Source: DATJLY01 sp035518375 (GTDB lineage Bacteria > Pseudomonadota > Alphaproteobacteria > ATCC43930 > CGMCC-115725). Taken from it: a DNA stretch of 64,000 bases. Below, piece after piece: positions 1 to 6,721 of this stretch. The notes below the pieces were generated by a model. That model ran no database searches and had not been told where the DNA came from. It saw only the letters and a list, made by a program, of their open reading frames with translations. How positions within the stretch are numbered: position 1 is the stretch's first letter; each line of letters begins with the position of its first letter. The stretch spans positions 14,926 through 78,925 of the forward strand of contig DATIXQ010000052.1 in the NCBI GenBank assembly GCA_035518375.1. The letters are read 5' to 3'. The position numbers were made by a program, and so were the translations under genes.

Positions 1-563
1 TTCGCAACGATACGCGGATCGGTCGTGTAGACGCCCTCGACGTCGGTGAAGATGTCGCACCGCGCCGCACCCAGCGCGGCCGCGAGCGCCACTGCCGACG
101 TATCGGAGCCGCCGCGCCCCAAAGTGGTGATGCGCTGATCGGGGCCGAGGCCCTGGAAGCCGGCGACGACCGCGACCTGATGCGCGCGCAAACGCTCGGC
201 GAGCACACCCGTTTCGATCGCGGCGATGCGTGCCTTGCCGTGCGTCGCATCGGTGCGTACCGGCAGCTGCCAGCCGAGCCACGAGCGCGCGTCGATGCCG
301 AGATCCTGCAGCGCCATCGCCATGAGCCCCGCCGTCACCTGCTCGCCCGTAGCAACGACAGTGTCATATTCGCGCGCGTCATGGACCGGCGATGTGGCGC
401 GCGTCCATCCGACGAGCTGATCGGTGACGCCCGCCATGGCCGAGACCACGACCGCGACCTCATTGCCGGCATCGACCTCGCGCTTGACGATCCGCGCGGC
501 ATGCTTGATGCGCTCGACGTTCGCAACCGAAGTGCCGCCGAATTTCTGCACGATGCGGGCCAT
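1..563 (-). CDS. lysC: Aspartate kinase (N-terminal part, cut by window edge)
   Basis: Aspartokinase phosphorylates aspartate as the first step towards lysine, threonine and methionine (and diaminopimelate). About 187 residues are visible, starting MARIVQKFGGTSV; KFGGTSV is the signature nucleotide-binding motif of the amino-acid kinase fold. The later stretch TTLGRGGSDTSA is the substrate/ATP-binding loop of the family. The rest of the kinase domain and the ACT regulatory domains lie beyond base 1. The ATG at 561-563 is the only sensible start because it places KFGGTSV at residues 7-13. It is divergent from ubiG with a 47-bp gap that must hold both promoters; one GATTC (GANTC) site is at 594-598. 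The lysC/ubiG divergent pair is a common alphaproteobacterial arrangement. Confidence 0.95.
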   Translation of the reverse strand, partial: MARIVQKFGGTSVANVERIKHAARIVKREVDAGNEVAVVVSAMAGVTDQLVGWTRATSPVHDAREYDTVVATGEQVTAGLMAMALQDLGIDARSWLGWQLPVRTDATHGKARIAAIETGVLAERLRAHQVAVVAGFQGLGPDQRITTLGRGGSDTSAVALAAALGAARCDIFTDVEGVYTTDPRIVA

Positions 564-610
564 AAGCGACGGTCTTTGCGGGGATGGGCCGGTGATTCAT
601 ACTCTCCGCC

Positions 611-1381
611 ATGGAGCCGAGGCAAGGAGCACCGGCCGCGCGCGAGGGCGGCACGATCGACCGCGACGAGGTCGAGCGCTTCGCGCGCCAGGCGCACGCC
701 TGGTGGGACGAGAACGGGCCCTTCCGGCCATTGCATCGCCTCAATCCGGCGCGGCTCCGCTTTATCCGCGCACGCCTGCAACAGCATTTCGCGCGCGAGC
801 ATGCCGACGAGCTCGCGCCGTTCACAGGATTGCGCCTTCTCGATATCGGCTGCGGCGGCGGGCTCGTCAGCGAGCCAATGGCGCGGCTCGGTTTCGCCGT
901 CCACGGCATCGACGCCGACGCGAACGCGCTCGCGGTTGCGCGCGCACATGCGGAAGAGACCGGGCTCGTGATCGAATATCGCGCCGATTCGGTCGAGGAG
1001 CTTGCCGCGCGCGGCGCGACATATGATGCGGTGCTGGCGCTCGAAGTGGCCGAGCATGCCGCGGATGCCGCACTCTTCCTCGCGACGGCGGCCGCGCTCG
1101 TCGCACCGGGCGGCGCGCTCGTCGCCTCGACCATCAACCGCACGGCGCGCGCTTTCGTGACGACCGTCGTGGGCGCGGAATATGTGCTGCGCTGGCTGCC
1201 GCGCGGCACGCATCAATGGCGCAAATTCCTGCGTCCATCAGAGATGGCGGGGCATCTGCGCCATGCCGGGATGAACGTCGCCGCGATCGAGGGGCTCAAT
1301 TTCCATCCGCTCAGCGGCGATTGGGCGCTCGGACGCGATCTCGGGGTCAATTATTTACTAATTGCCAGAAAACCGAAGTAG
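611..1381 (+). CDS. ubiG: Ubiquinone biosynthesis O-methyltransferase UbiG
   Basis: This SAM-dependent enzyme performs the O-methylations of ubiquinone biosynthesis (polyprenyl-catechol and demethylubiquinol steps) at the inner membrane. The protein has 256 residues, normal for the family. The N-terminal WWDENGPFRPLH (about residues 31-42) is a UbiG hallmark, and LDIGCGGG (about 77-84) is SAM motif I, followed by an acidic residue in GIDAD that would bind the ribose. The ATG at 611 has no clear Shine-Dalgarno. It is transcribed divergently from lysC. Twelve bases after the stop lies a perfect 16-bp palindrome (1393-1408) with no T-tract. Confidence 0.95.
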   Translation: MEPRQGAPAAREGGTIDRDEVERFARQAHAWWDENGPFRPLHRLNPARLRFIRARLQQHFAREHADELAPFTGLRLLDIGCGGGLVSEPMARLGFAVHGIDADANALAVARAHAEETGLVIEYRADSVEELAARGATYDAVLALEVAEHAADAALFLATAAALVAPGGALVASTINRTARAFVTTVVGAEYVLRWLPRGTHQWRKFLRPSEMAGHLRHAGMNVAAIEGLNFHPLSGDWALGRDLGVNYLLIARKPK

Positions 1382-1392
1382 AAATATCCTTC

Positions 1393-1468
1393 CGGGTTGC
1401 GCAACCCGCGGGGGGACTGCGCATTTGGGGTCGGACTTCGCTCGCATGGTCCATGGGCACCGCCCATG
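1393..1468. repeat. Two hairpins in the leader of the cold-shock gene
   Basis: The first is a perfect 16-bp palindrome, CGGGTTGCGCAACCCG, at 1393-1408. The second is a 7-bp stem with a 3-nt loop, CATGGGC-acc-GCCCATG, at 1452-1468. Both lie between the ubiG stop (1381) and the cold-shock protein start (1505). Neither is followed by a T-run, so they are not convincing intrinsic terminators. Cold-shock genes often have structured leaders, so a role in temperature-dependent translation is possible but is only inference. Confidence 0.5.
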
Positions 1469-1504
1469 CCGGGGGAGGGCGAAGGCCAAGGGAATGGTGC
1501 TTCG

Positions 1505-2050
1505 ATGAGCATGAGCCAAGGGGAGGCTGCGCGGCTTTCCGGCAAGATCAAGTGGTTCAACCGGAGCAAAGGCTTCGGTTTCATTGTCCCGGAAGATGGG
1601 ACGAGCGACATTTTCCTGCCGCTTGCAGTGCTTGAGCGATCGGGCTTCAGCGAGGCGCCGGACGGCGCGTCGGTGACGTTCGAGTGGGTGCAGGGGCCTA
1701 AGGGCCGGGCGGCGACCCAGGTCCTGGAGCTTGATGCCTCGACGGCGCAGCCGCGGGCGCCGCGAGAGGGCGGCGGCGGCGGTGGTGGCCGCTTCCGCCA
1801 GCAGCGCGACGATTCCTATGGCAATGACGGCCAGGGACCCGCCGAGTCGCTCGACGGCGTGGTCAAATGGTACGACCCGGCGCGCGGCTTCGGCTTTATC
1901 CTGCCCAACGACGGCGGGAAAGACATCTTCGTGCACGTCACGGCCTTGCGCCGCTCGGGCATCGATGGGCTTGAGCCGGGCCAGCCGGTCCGCATGATGG
2001 TGACGCAAGCCCGGCGCGGCCGCGAAGCCTCGTCAATCCAGCTGATTTAG
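1505..2050 (+). CDS. Double cold-shock-domain protein
   Basis: A small nucleic-acid chaperone of 181 residues made of two cold-shock domains joined by a Gly-rich linker (a run of glycines before GRFRQQR). Domain 1 (about residues 11-77) has KGFGFIVPEDG as RNP1, but its RNP2 is DIFLP rather than the usual D(I/V)FVH. Domain 2 (about 115-181) has the canonical RGFGFILPNDG and DIFVHV. Two-domain proteins of this kind are typical of alphaproteobacteria and bind single-stranded RNA/DNA. An upstream in-frame ATG at 1397 would add 36 residues unlike the family, so ATG 1505 (or 1511) is preferred. A good intrinsic terminator follows at 2091-2124. Confidence 0.9.
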   Translation: MSMSQGEAARLSGKIKWFNRSKGFGFIVPEDGTSDIFLPLAVLERSGFSEAPDGASVTFEWVQGPKGRAATQVLELDASTAQPRAPREGGGGGGGRFRQQRDDSYGNDGQGPAESLDGVVKWYDPARGFGFILPNDGGKDIFVHVTALRRSGIDGLEPGQPVRMMVTQARRGREASSIQLI

Positions 2051-2090
2051 CCGCCTTCCGCCTAACCAGCCCGGTAAGTGCCCATCCGTC

Positions 2091-2124
2091 CCCGGCCGTC
2101 GGGGCCGGGCGTCTTTCATTTTTA
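2091..2124 (+). terminator. Intrinsic terminator after the cold-shock gene
   Basis: The stem CCCGGCC (2091-2097) pairs with GGCCGGG (2103-2109) around a 5-nt loop and is followed by a T-rich tract (cgtctttcattttt). It lies 41 bases after the cold-shock protein stop and isolates it from gcrA. Confidence 0.65.
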
Positions 2125-2138
2125 TGTCTGCGAGGCGA

Positions 2139-2175
2139 GAATCGCGTTGGCGAGTCGGACGAGTCGTGGTACTGT
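2139..2175 (+). promoter_or_regulatory. Putative gcrA promoter carrying three GANTC sites
   Basis: A sigma-70-like pair is visible: TTGGCG at 2147-2152, a 17-nt spacer, and TACTGT at 2170-2175. Three CcrM-type GANTC methylation sites fall within 27 bp: GAATC 2139-2143, GAGTC 2152-2156 and GAGTC 2161-2165. The last two sit between the -35 and -10 boxes. GcrA proteins are known to act at promoters with methylated GANTC, so autoregulation is a natural inference. The -10 match is weak. Confidence 0.4.
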
Positions 2176-2221
2176 ATCTAGTAGGCCAACGATGGCTCTA
2201 CCCCATGATACGGTGGAAACC

Positions 2222-2563
2222 ATGGAGACGATCTGGAACGCCGAGCTCATTGACCGCCTGATTGCGTTGTGGGACGAGGGTTTGCCCACGGCCGAGATCG
2301 GCCGCCGCCTTGCCATCAGCAAGAATGCCGTGATCGGCAAGGCCCATCGGCTGGCCCTGACGCCGCGGCCGTCGCCGCTGAAGCGCCCGCCGACCCGGCG
2401 GCGTGGCCTTGGCGTGCAGCCGGCGATCTGCACCTGGCCGAACGGCCACCCCGGCGACAAGGATTTCAAGTTCTGCGGCGAGAAGCCGGTGCCCGGCAAG
2501 CCGTACTGCGCCAAACACGCGGCGATGGCCTATCTGCGGCCGAAGACGACGACCGCCGCCTGA
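2222..2563 (+). CDS. gcrA: GcrA-type cell-cycle regulator
   Basis: GcrA is an alphaproteobacterial transcription factor that works with housekeeping sigma factor and CcrM-methylated GANTC sites to drive cell-cycle genes. The N-terminal residues, starting METIWNAELIDRL, contain the family helix-turn-helix (EIGRRLAISKNAVIGKAHRL). The C-terminus has the conserved Cys-rich tail with CTWPNGHPG, FCGEKPVPGKPYC and KHAAMAYL. At 113 residues it is shorter than most GcrA proteins because the linker between the two conserved parts is brief. Start ATG 2222 is chosen for family alignment and the GGTGGAA about 8 nt upstream; in-frame ATGs at 2192 and 2078 would add non-conserved residues. Three GANTC sites lie in its promoter. 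Confidence 0.9.
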   Translation: METIWNAELIDRLIALWDEGLPTAEIGRRLAISKNAVIGKAHRLALTPRPSPLKRPPTRRRGLGVQPAICTWPNGHPGDKDFKFCGEKPVPGKPYCAKHAAMAYLRPKTTTAA

Positions 2564-2594
2564 TCGCGCTTTTCTGACCGGCGCACCTGTGCCA

Positions 2595-2622
2595 GCCTCC
2601 GTCCGGGCAACCGGGCGGAGGC
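2595..2622 (+). promoter_or_regulatory. Hairpin sequestering the MmgE/PrpD Shine-Dalgarno
   Basis: GCCTCCGTCCGG (2595-2606) pairs with CCGGGCGGAGGC (2611-2622) through 12 bp, one a G-U wobble, closed by a GCAA tetraloop. The right arm contains the perfect GGAGG ribosome-binding site (2617-2621) for the ATG at 2627. No T-tract follows, so it is not an ordinary terminator. The structure would hide the ribosome-binding site until melted or remodelled. Confidence 0.6.
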
Positions 2623-2626
2623 GGCA

Positions 2627-3967
2627 ATGAGCCAAGGACTGACCGCGCAACTGGCCGAGCGCAGCGCCGCGCTCGAATATGGTGCGCTCCCCGCCGACAT
2701 CCGCGCCGTGGCGCGGCAGGCGATCCTCGATTGGTTTGCGGTGACGCTCGCGGGCTCGCGCGAGCCGCTCGCTTCGATCATCGCCGAAGAAGCCGCGAAC
2801 GAGGGCGGCAAAGGCGCGGCGACGCTCGTCGGTCGGCACGCCACGGCACCGCCGCTTCTCGCGGCGCTCGTGAACGGTACGACCTCGCACGCGCTCGACT
2901 ATGACGACGTGCATCTTTCCTATATCGGCCATCCGACCGTAGCTGTGCTGCCGGCGATCCTGGCGCTCGGCGAAGCGATCAATGCGAGCGGACGCGACAT
3001 CCTCGCGGCCTATGTCGCAGGCTACGAGACATTGTGCCGAGTCGGCGTCGCCGTGGCGCCCGGCCACTATGCGATGGGTTTCCACGCGACCGCGACCGCC
3101 GGCAGCTTCGGCGCGGCGGCGGCGTGCGCGCGACTTTTGCGGCTCGATCCCAAGCACACGGCGATGGCGCTCGGCATCGCCGCCACGGAAGCGGCGGGGC
3201 TCAAATCCATGTTCGGCACGATGTGCAAGCCGCTGCACGCCGGCAAAGCGGCCGAGAACGGCCTCTTGGCCGCGCGCCTTGCGGCCAAGGGCTTCACCAG
3301 CCGGCCCGACGCGATCGAGTGCGCACAAGGTTTCGCAGCAACACACGGGCCCGATTTCGATGCCGCCGCCGCGCTCGCGGATCCGCCCGGCGGATGGTAC
3401 ACGCGCGGCAATCTCTTCAAGTATCACGCTGCCTGCTACCTGACGCACGCGCCCATCGAATGCGCGCGCGAGATCACGCGGCAATCGGGCTTCGATGCCG
3501 CGCACGTGCGCGAGATCGTGCTCACGATCGACCGCGGCGCCGACAAGGTGTGCAACATCGTCAAGCCCACGACCGGGCTCGAGGCGAAATTCTCGCTGCG
3601 CTTCACCGTGGCGCTGGCGCTGGCCGGGATCGACACTGCGCGGCTTGGGACCTACAGCGACGAGCGCACGACCGAACCACGGCTCAAAACGCTCGCCGAC
3701 ATGGTGCGGATCGAGTTCGTCGACGGTTGGGAAAGCTCGCGCGCAACGCTGGGCGTGACACTCGAAGGCGGCCGCAAATTCTCGGCCGCGCATGACAGCG
3801 GCATTCCCGCCGCCGACGTGGCAGCGCAAGGGCGCCGCATCGACGAGAAATTCACGAGCCTCGCCATCCCAGTGCTTGGCGAAGCCGCGGCCCAACGCCT
3901 GCGCGAAGCGGTTGCGATGCTCGACGAGCTGCGCTCGGTCAGGGAGCTGATGACGCTCGCAGGCTGA
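2627..3967 (+). CDS. MmgE/PrpD family protein
   Basis: The family includes 2-methylcitrate dehydratase (PrpD) and other hydro-lyases or epimerases acting on small carboxylates. The 446-residue length fits. Conserved segments include the N-terminal helical part ending in LDWFAVTLAGS, HALDYDDVH (about residues 85-93) with the conserved DYDD acidic patch, GFHATATAGSFGAAAA, and the KPLHAGKAAENG loop. No other propionate genes (prpB, prpC) are nearby, so the substrate is unknown. ATG 2627 has a perfect GGAGG five bases upstream, inside a strong hairpin. The stop TGA abuts the stop of the convergent amidohydrolase, forming TGATCA. Confidence 0.88.
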   Translation: MSQGLTAQLAERSAALEYGALPADIRAVARQAILDWFAVTLAGSREPLASIIAEEAANEGGKGAATLVGRHATAPPLLAALVNGTTSHALDYDDVHLSYIGHPTVAVLPAILALGEAINASGRDILAAYVAGYETLCRVGVAVAPGHYAMGFHATATAGSFGAAAACARLLRLDPKHTAMALGIAATEAAGLKSMFGTMCKPLHAGKAAENGLLAARLAAKGFTSRPDAIECAQGFAATHGPDFDAAAALADPPGGWYTRGNLFKYHAACYLTHAPIECAREITRQSGFDAAHVREIVLTIDRGADKVCNIVKPTTGLEAKFSLRFTVALALAGIDTARLGTYSDERTTEPRLKTLADMVRIEFVDGWESSRATLGVTLEGGRKFSAAHDSGIPAADVAAQGRRIDEKFTSLAIPVLGEAAAQRLREAVAMLDELRSVRELMTLAG

Positions 3968-5101
3968 TCAGCGCCGTCGCTTCGCTTTCGCCTTGGCCTT
4001 GGCGCGTGGCCGCGAACGCGCGGGCGCCGCGGTCTTCGGCAGCTTGATCTTCAGGAGCCGCGCGGCGTTGCCGCCGAGGATCGCCACCTTCTCGCGTTCG
4101 GCGAGATCGGCGCTCTCGACGAACCGCACCGCCTTGGGCAACGCCATGTCGTAGGGATAATCGGTGCCGAGCATGATGTGGTCGGCGCCATATTGCTGCG
4201 CCAGATATTCGAGCTGGTGGTGCGTGAAGACGATCGTGTCGAAATAAAGCTTCTTGAGATAGCTCGTCGGCTTCTTCGAGATCACGCGGCGGCAGTCGGT
4301 ACGCGCGCCATGGGCATGGTCGATGCGGCCCGAATAGGCCGGAAGATATCCGCCGCCATGCGCCACCACGATCTTGAGGCCGGGATAGCGCTCCAACACG
4401 CCGTCGAAGATGAGATGATGGACGGCGACCGTCGAATCGAGCGGATTGCCGATGACGTTGATGAAATAGTGGTCGCTCAAGCGCTGGCCCTGCGTGAAGC
4501 CCGAGGGATGCATGAAGATGAGGATGCCCAGCTCCTCGGCCTTGGCGAAGAACCGGCGGAAGCGCTCGTGCGACAGCTCGGTGCCGTTGACGTTGGTGCA
4601 GATCTCGACCCCGCGCATGCCGAGTTCTTTTACCGCATGTTCGAGCTCCCCGACCGCGAGCTCGGGCGCCTGAAGCGGCACAGTGGCCAATCCTACGAAG
4701 CGGTCGGGGTGATCGGCGACGATGCGGGCGATGTTCTCGTTGATGAGGCGCGCGGTCTGGCGGCCCAATTCCGGCTCGGTCCAGTAGTAATACTGGCCGG
4801 GCGAGGTCGAGACCGCCTGGATATCGATGCCGGTACGGTCCATGTGCTGGAGCCGCGCTTCGACCGAGGTGATGGCGACGCGGATCGACTCTTGTTGCTT
4901 GCGGTTGACCTCGCGCGAAGCCTCGTTGGAAAAGGCGATGGCGTTCTCCGGGGGATGGGCGACGCCGCTCACGAGGTCGGATGCCTCGGGCGTTTCGACG
5001 TGGCAATGGATGTCGACCGTGAAGTGCTTCGGTCCGCGGCCGGCACGCCGCCCGACATGAGCGGCATTCGTCGCCGCGGCCGGGCTGCAGGAAAACATCA
5101 T
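3968..5101 (-). CDS. Amidohydrolase family protein, ACMSD-like
   Basis: A TIM-barrel metal-dependent hydrolase/decarboxylase of the amidohydrolase-2 group (relatives: aminocarboxymuconate-semialdehyde, gamma-resorcylate and 5-carboxyvanillate decarboxylases). Metal ligands are visible in order: the HxH of VDIHCHVE (about residues 32-34), His in FMHPSG, His in VAHGGGYLP, and Asp in LGTDYPYD. The C-terminus is Lys/Arg/Ala-rich. Three tandem ATGs occur at 5107, 5101 and 5098; the AGGAGG at 5110-5115 (minus strand) is 8 nt from 5101 but only 2 nt from 5107, so 5101 is preferred (377 residues). It lies downstream of livF in the same direction, separated by two palindromes. The substrate cannot be told from sequence. 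Confidence 0.88.
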   Translation of the reverse strand: MMFSCSPAAATNAAHVGRRAGRGPKHFTVDIHCHVETPEASDLVSGVAHPPENAIAFSNEASREVNRKQQESIRVAITSVEARLQHMDRTGIDIQAVSTSPGQYYYWTEPELGRQTARLINENIARIVADHPDRFVGLATVPLQAPELAVGELEHAVKELGMRGVEICTNVNGTELSHERFRRFFAKAEELGILIFMHPSGFTQGQRLSDHYFINVIGNPLDSTVAVHHLIFDGVLERYPGLKIVVAHGGGYLPAYSGRIDHAHGARTDCRRVISKKPTSYLKKLYFDTIVFTHHQLEYLAQQYGADHIMLGTDYPYDMALPKAVRFVESADLAEREKVAILGGNAARLLKIKLPKTAAPARSRPRAKAKAKAKRRR

Positions 5102-5113
5102 GTTCATTTCCTC

Positions 5114-5190
5114 CTAGTGTCCCGTTTCCGAAGTTCGCACGTCCAATCGGCCCGTGCGTTTCGCGAACTTCGGAATTGGAGGGACACTAG
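5114..5190. repeat. Palindromic element, copy A (CTAGTGT...ACACTAG)
   Basis: The outer arms CTAGTGTCCC (5114-5123) and GGGACACTAG (5181-5190) are perfectly complementary. The inner arms CCGAAGTTCGC (5128-5138) and GCGAACTTCGG (5163-5173) are also perfect. An alternative inner stem CGCACG/CGTGCG spans 5136-5158. No T-tract follows. The outer left arm overlaps the Shine-Dalgarno (5110-5115) of the amidohydrolase gene. Its ends match copy B, 14 bp away. Confidence 0.85.
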
Positions 5191-5204
5191 CAACTCTATG
5201 ATTC

Positions 5205-5281
5205 CTAGTGTGGCTTTGGGTTTGAAGTTCCTCTCGGACGGGGCGGCAAGGATCGGAGGAACTTCAAATCCGCCACACTAG
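5205..5281. repeat. Palindromic element, copy B (CTAGTGT...ACACTAG)
   Basis: The outer arms CTAGTGTGGC (5205-5214) and GCCACACTAG (5272-5281) are perfect complements. The inner arms TTTGAAGTTCCTC (5221-5233) and GAGGAACTTCAAA (5256-5268) are perfect over 13 bp. It shares the CTAGTGT ends and the GAAGTTC/GAACTTC core with copy A, but the rest differs, so the two are related and not recent duplicates. The livF stop codon (5278-5280) lies inside its right arm. Confidence 0.85.
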
Positions 5282-5994
5282 TAGACCCCGAGATGCTGAT
5301 GCAGGTCGGCGCGGGCCGAGATCTCGGCGACCGGTCCCTCGGCCGCGACACGGCCGTTGTTGAGCAGGACCACGTCGTCGGCAACGGCGAGCGCGAGCTT
5401 CACGTTCTGCTCGACGAGGAGGATCGACAGCCCTTCCTCCTTGAGGCGCCGGATCGTCGCCATCACCTCGGCCACGATCTGCGGCGCGAGGCCTTCCGAC
5501 GGCTCATCCATCAGCAGCACGCGCGGATTCGACATGAGCGCGCGGCCGATTGCGAGCATCTGTTGCTCGCCTCCGGAGAGATAGCCCGCGACCTGGTTGC
5601 GGCGCTCGCCGAGGCGCGGGAAGGCCTGCGCGACACGCTCGAGATCCCAGCCGTGCGCGGCCCCGGCCGCGGGCGGCCGCGCGGCAACGACGAGATTCTC
5701 GCGCACGGTGAGGCTCTTGAAGATGCGGCGACCCTGCGGCACGAGCGCCACGCCTGTGGCGGCAATGTCCTCAGGGCTCCAGCCCGTAACGGGACGGTCG
5801 AACACGGCAACGGCGCCGCGCCGCGGCCGCAGCAGCCCCACGGCAACGTTCATGCAGGTCGACTTGCCGGCGCCGTTGCGACCGAGGAGCGCGAGGAGCC
5901 GGCCCTCAACGAGGCGCAGCGACACGTTGTGCAGCACGTGGCTGTCGCCATAGAAGGCGTCGATCTCGGCAAGCGCCAATGCGTCACGCGCCAA
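5278..5994 (-). CDS. livF: Branched-chain-type ABC transporter ATPase, LivF-like
   Basis: The cytoplasmic ATPase of a HAAT-family importer (branched-chain amino acids, amides, short carboxylates or aromatic acids). It has 238 residues with Walker A GRNGAGKST (about 38-46), signature LSGGEQQ, Walker B VLLMDEPSEGL, and Gln in LLVEQN where most ABC proteins have His, as is usual in LivF. It is the last gene of livKHMGF; its start overlaps the livG end by 11 bp. Its final Tyr codon and TAG stop overlap palindrome copy B, so that element's insertion or evolution set the present C-terminus. Confidence 0.93.
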   Translation of the reverse strand: MARDALALAEIDAFYGDSHVLHNVSLRLVEGRLLALLGRNGAGKSTCMNVAVGLLRPRRGAVAVFDRPVTGWSPEDIAATGVALVPQGRRIFKSLTVRENLVVAARPPAAGAAHGWDLERVAQAFPRLGERRNQVAGYLSGGEQQMLAIGRALMSNPRVLLMDEPSEGLAPQIVAEVMATIRRLKEEGLSILLVEQNVKLALAVADDVVLLNNGRVAAEGPVAEISARADLHQHLGVY

Positions 5995-6721
5995 GATAGA
6001 TCTCCGCCACGCGCGGATCGGCCACGACCTCGGCGCGGGTTCCCTCGACGACGATCTCGCCGAAATGCATGACGCTGATGCGCTCGGCGAAGTCGAGCGC
6101 CACGTCCATGTCGTGCTCGATCATGACGATCGTCACGTCGCGCGGAATGCCCGTGAGAAGCTTCAGCACGTCGCGGCGCTCATCGATCGAAAGCCCGGCG
6201 AAGGGCTCGTCGAGGAGCAGCACGCGCGGGCTTTGCACGAGCGCCATCGCGATTTCGACGCGGCGGCGCTCGCCATAAGAGGTCTCGGACAGGGAGCGGA
6301 GCGCGAGGTGGCGGAGCCCGACGCGCTCCAGCGCCTCCTCCGCGCGCACCGCAAGCTCGCGCTGGCGCGCGAAGGGAGCGAGCGGATTCCAGCGCTCGCG
6401 CCGCACGCCCAGAAGCGACAGCATCACGTTGTGGAGGAGCGTGTTGTGCGGGAAGAGGGTGATGATCTGGAACGTGCGCGCAAGGCCCAGATGCGCGCGG
6501 CGGCGCGCGGGAAGCCGCACCAGCTCCTCGCCGAAAAGCGCGATCGAACCGCCGTCGGGCTCAAGCTCGCCAGCGATGAGATTGAAGAGCGTCGTCTTGC
6601 CGGCGCCGTTCGGGCCGATGATGAGGCGGCGCTCGCCCGGCTCGACGGCGAGGTCGATGCCGGCGGTGACGCGCAAGCCCCCGAAGGATTTCTCGAGGCC
6701 CGTCACGCTCAATGCCGTCAT
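5984..6721 (-). CDS. livG: Branched-chain-type ABC transporter ATPase, LivG-like
   Basis: The second ATPase of the same importer, 245 residues. It shows Walker A GPNGAGKTT, the LivG-type signature SYGERRR, Walker B VLLLDEPFAGL and the switch His in VMIEHDMD. The reading frame is open far upstream, but ATG 6721 (MTALSVTGLEKSFGG) matches the family N-terminus and overlaps the livM stop as ATGA, indicating translational coupling. It should pair with LivF as a heterodimer under the LivH/LivM membrane pair. Confidence 0.93.
   Translation of the reverse strand: MTALSVTGLEKSFGGLRVTAGIDLAVEPGERRLIIGPNGAGKTTLFNLIAGELEPDGGSIALFGEELVRLPARRRAHLGLARTFQIITLFPHNTLLHNVMLSLLGVRRERWNPLAPFARQRELAVRAEEALERVGLRHLALRSLSETSYGERRRVEIAMALVQSPRVLLLDEPFAGLSIDERRDVLKLLTGIPRDVTIVMIEHDMDVALDFAERISVMHFGEIVVEGTRAEVVADPRVAEIYLGA

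Noticed and set aside
1393..1408. Intrinsic terminator after ubiG
   Set aside because: It is a perfect palindrome, but no T-tract follows on either strand.
5114..5281. Terminal inverted repeats of an insertion sequence
   Set aside because: The arms enclose only tens of bases, there is no transposase or remnant in any frame, and no target-site duplication is evident.
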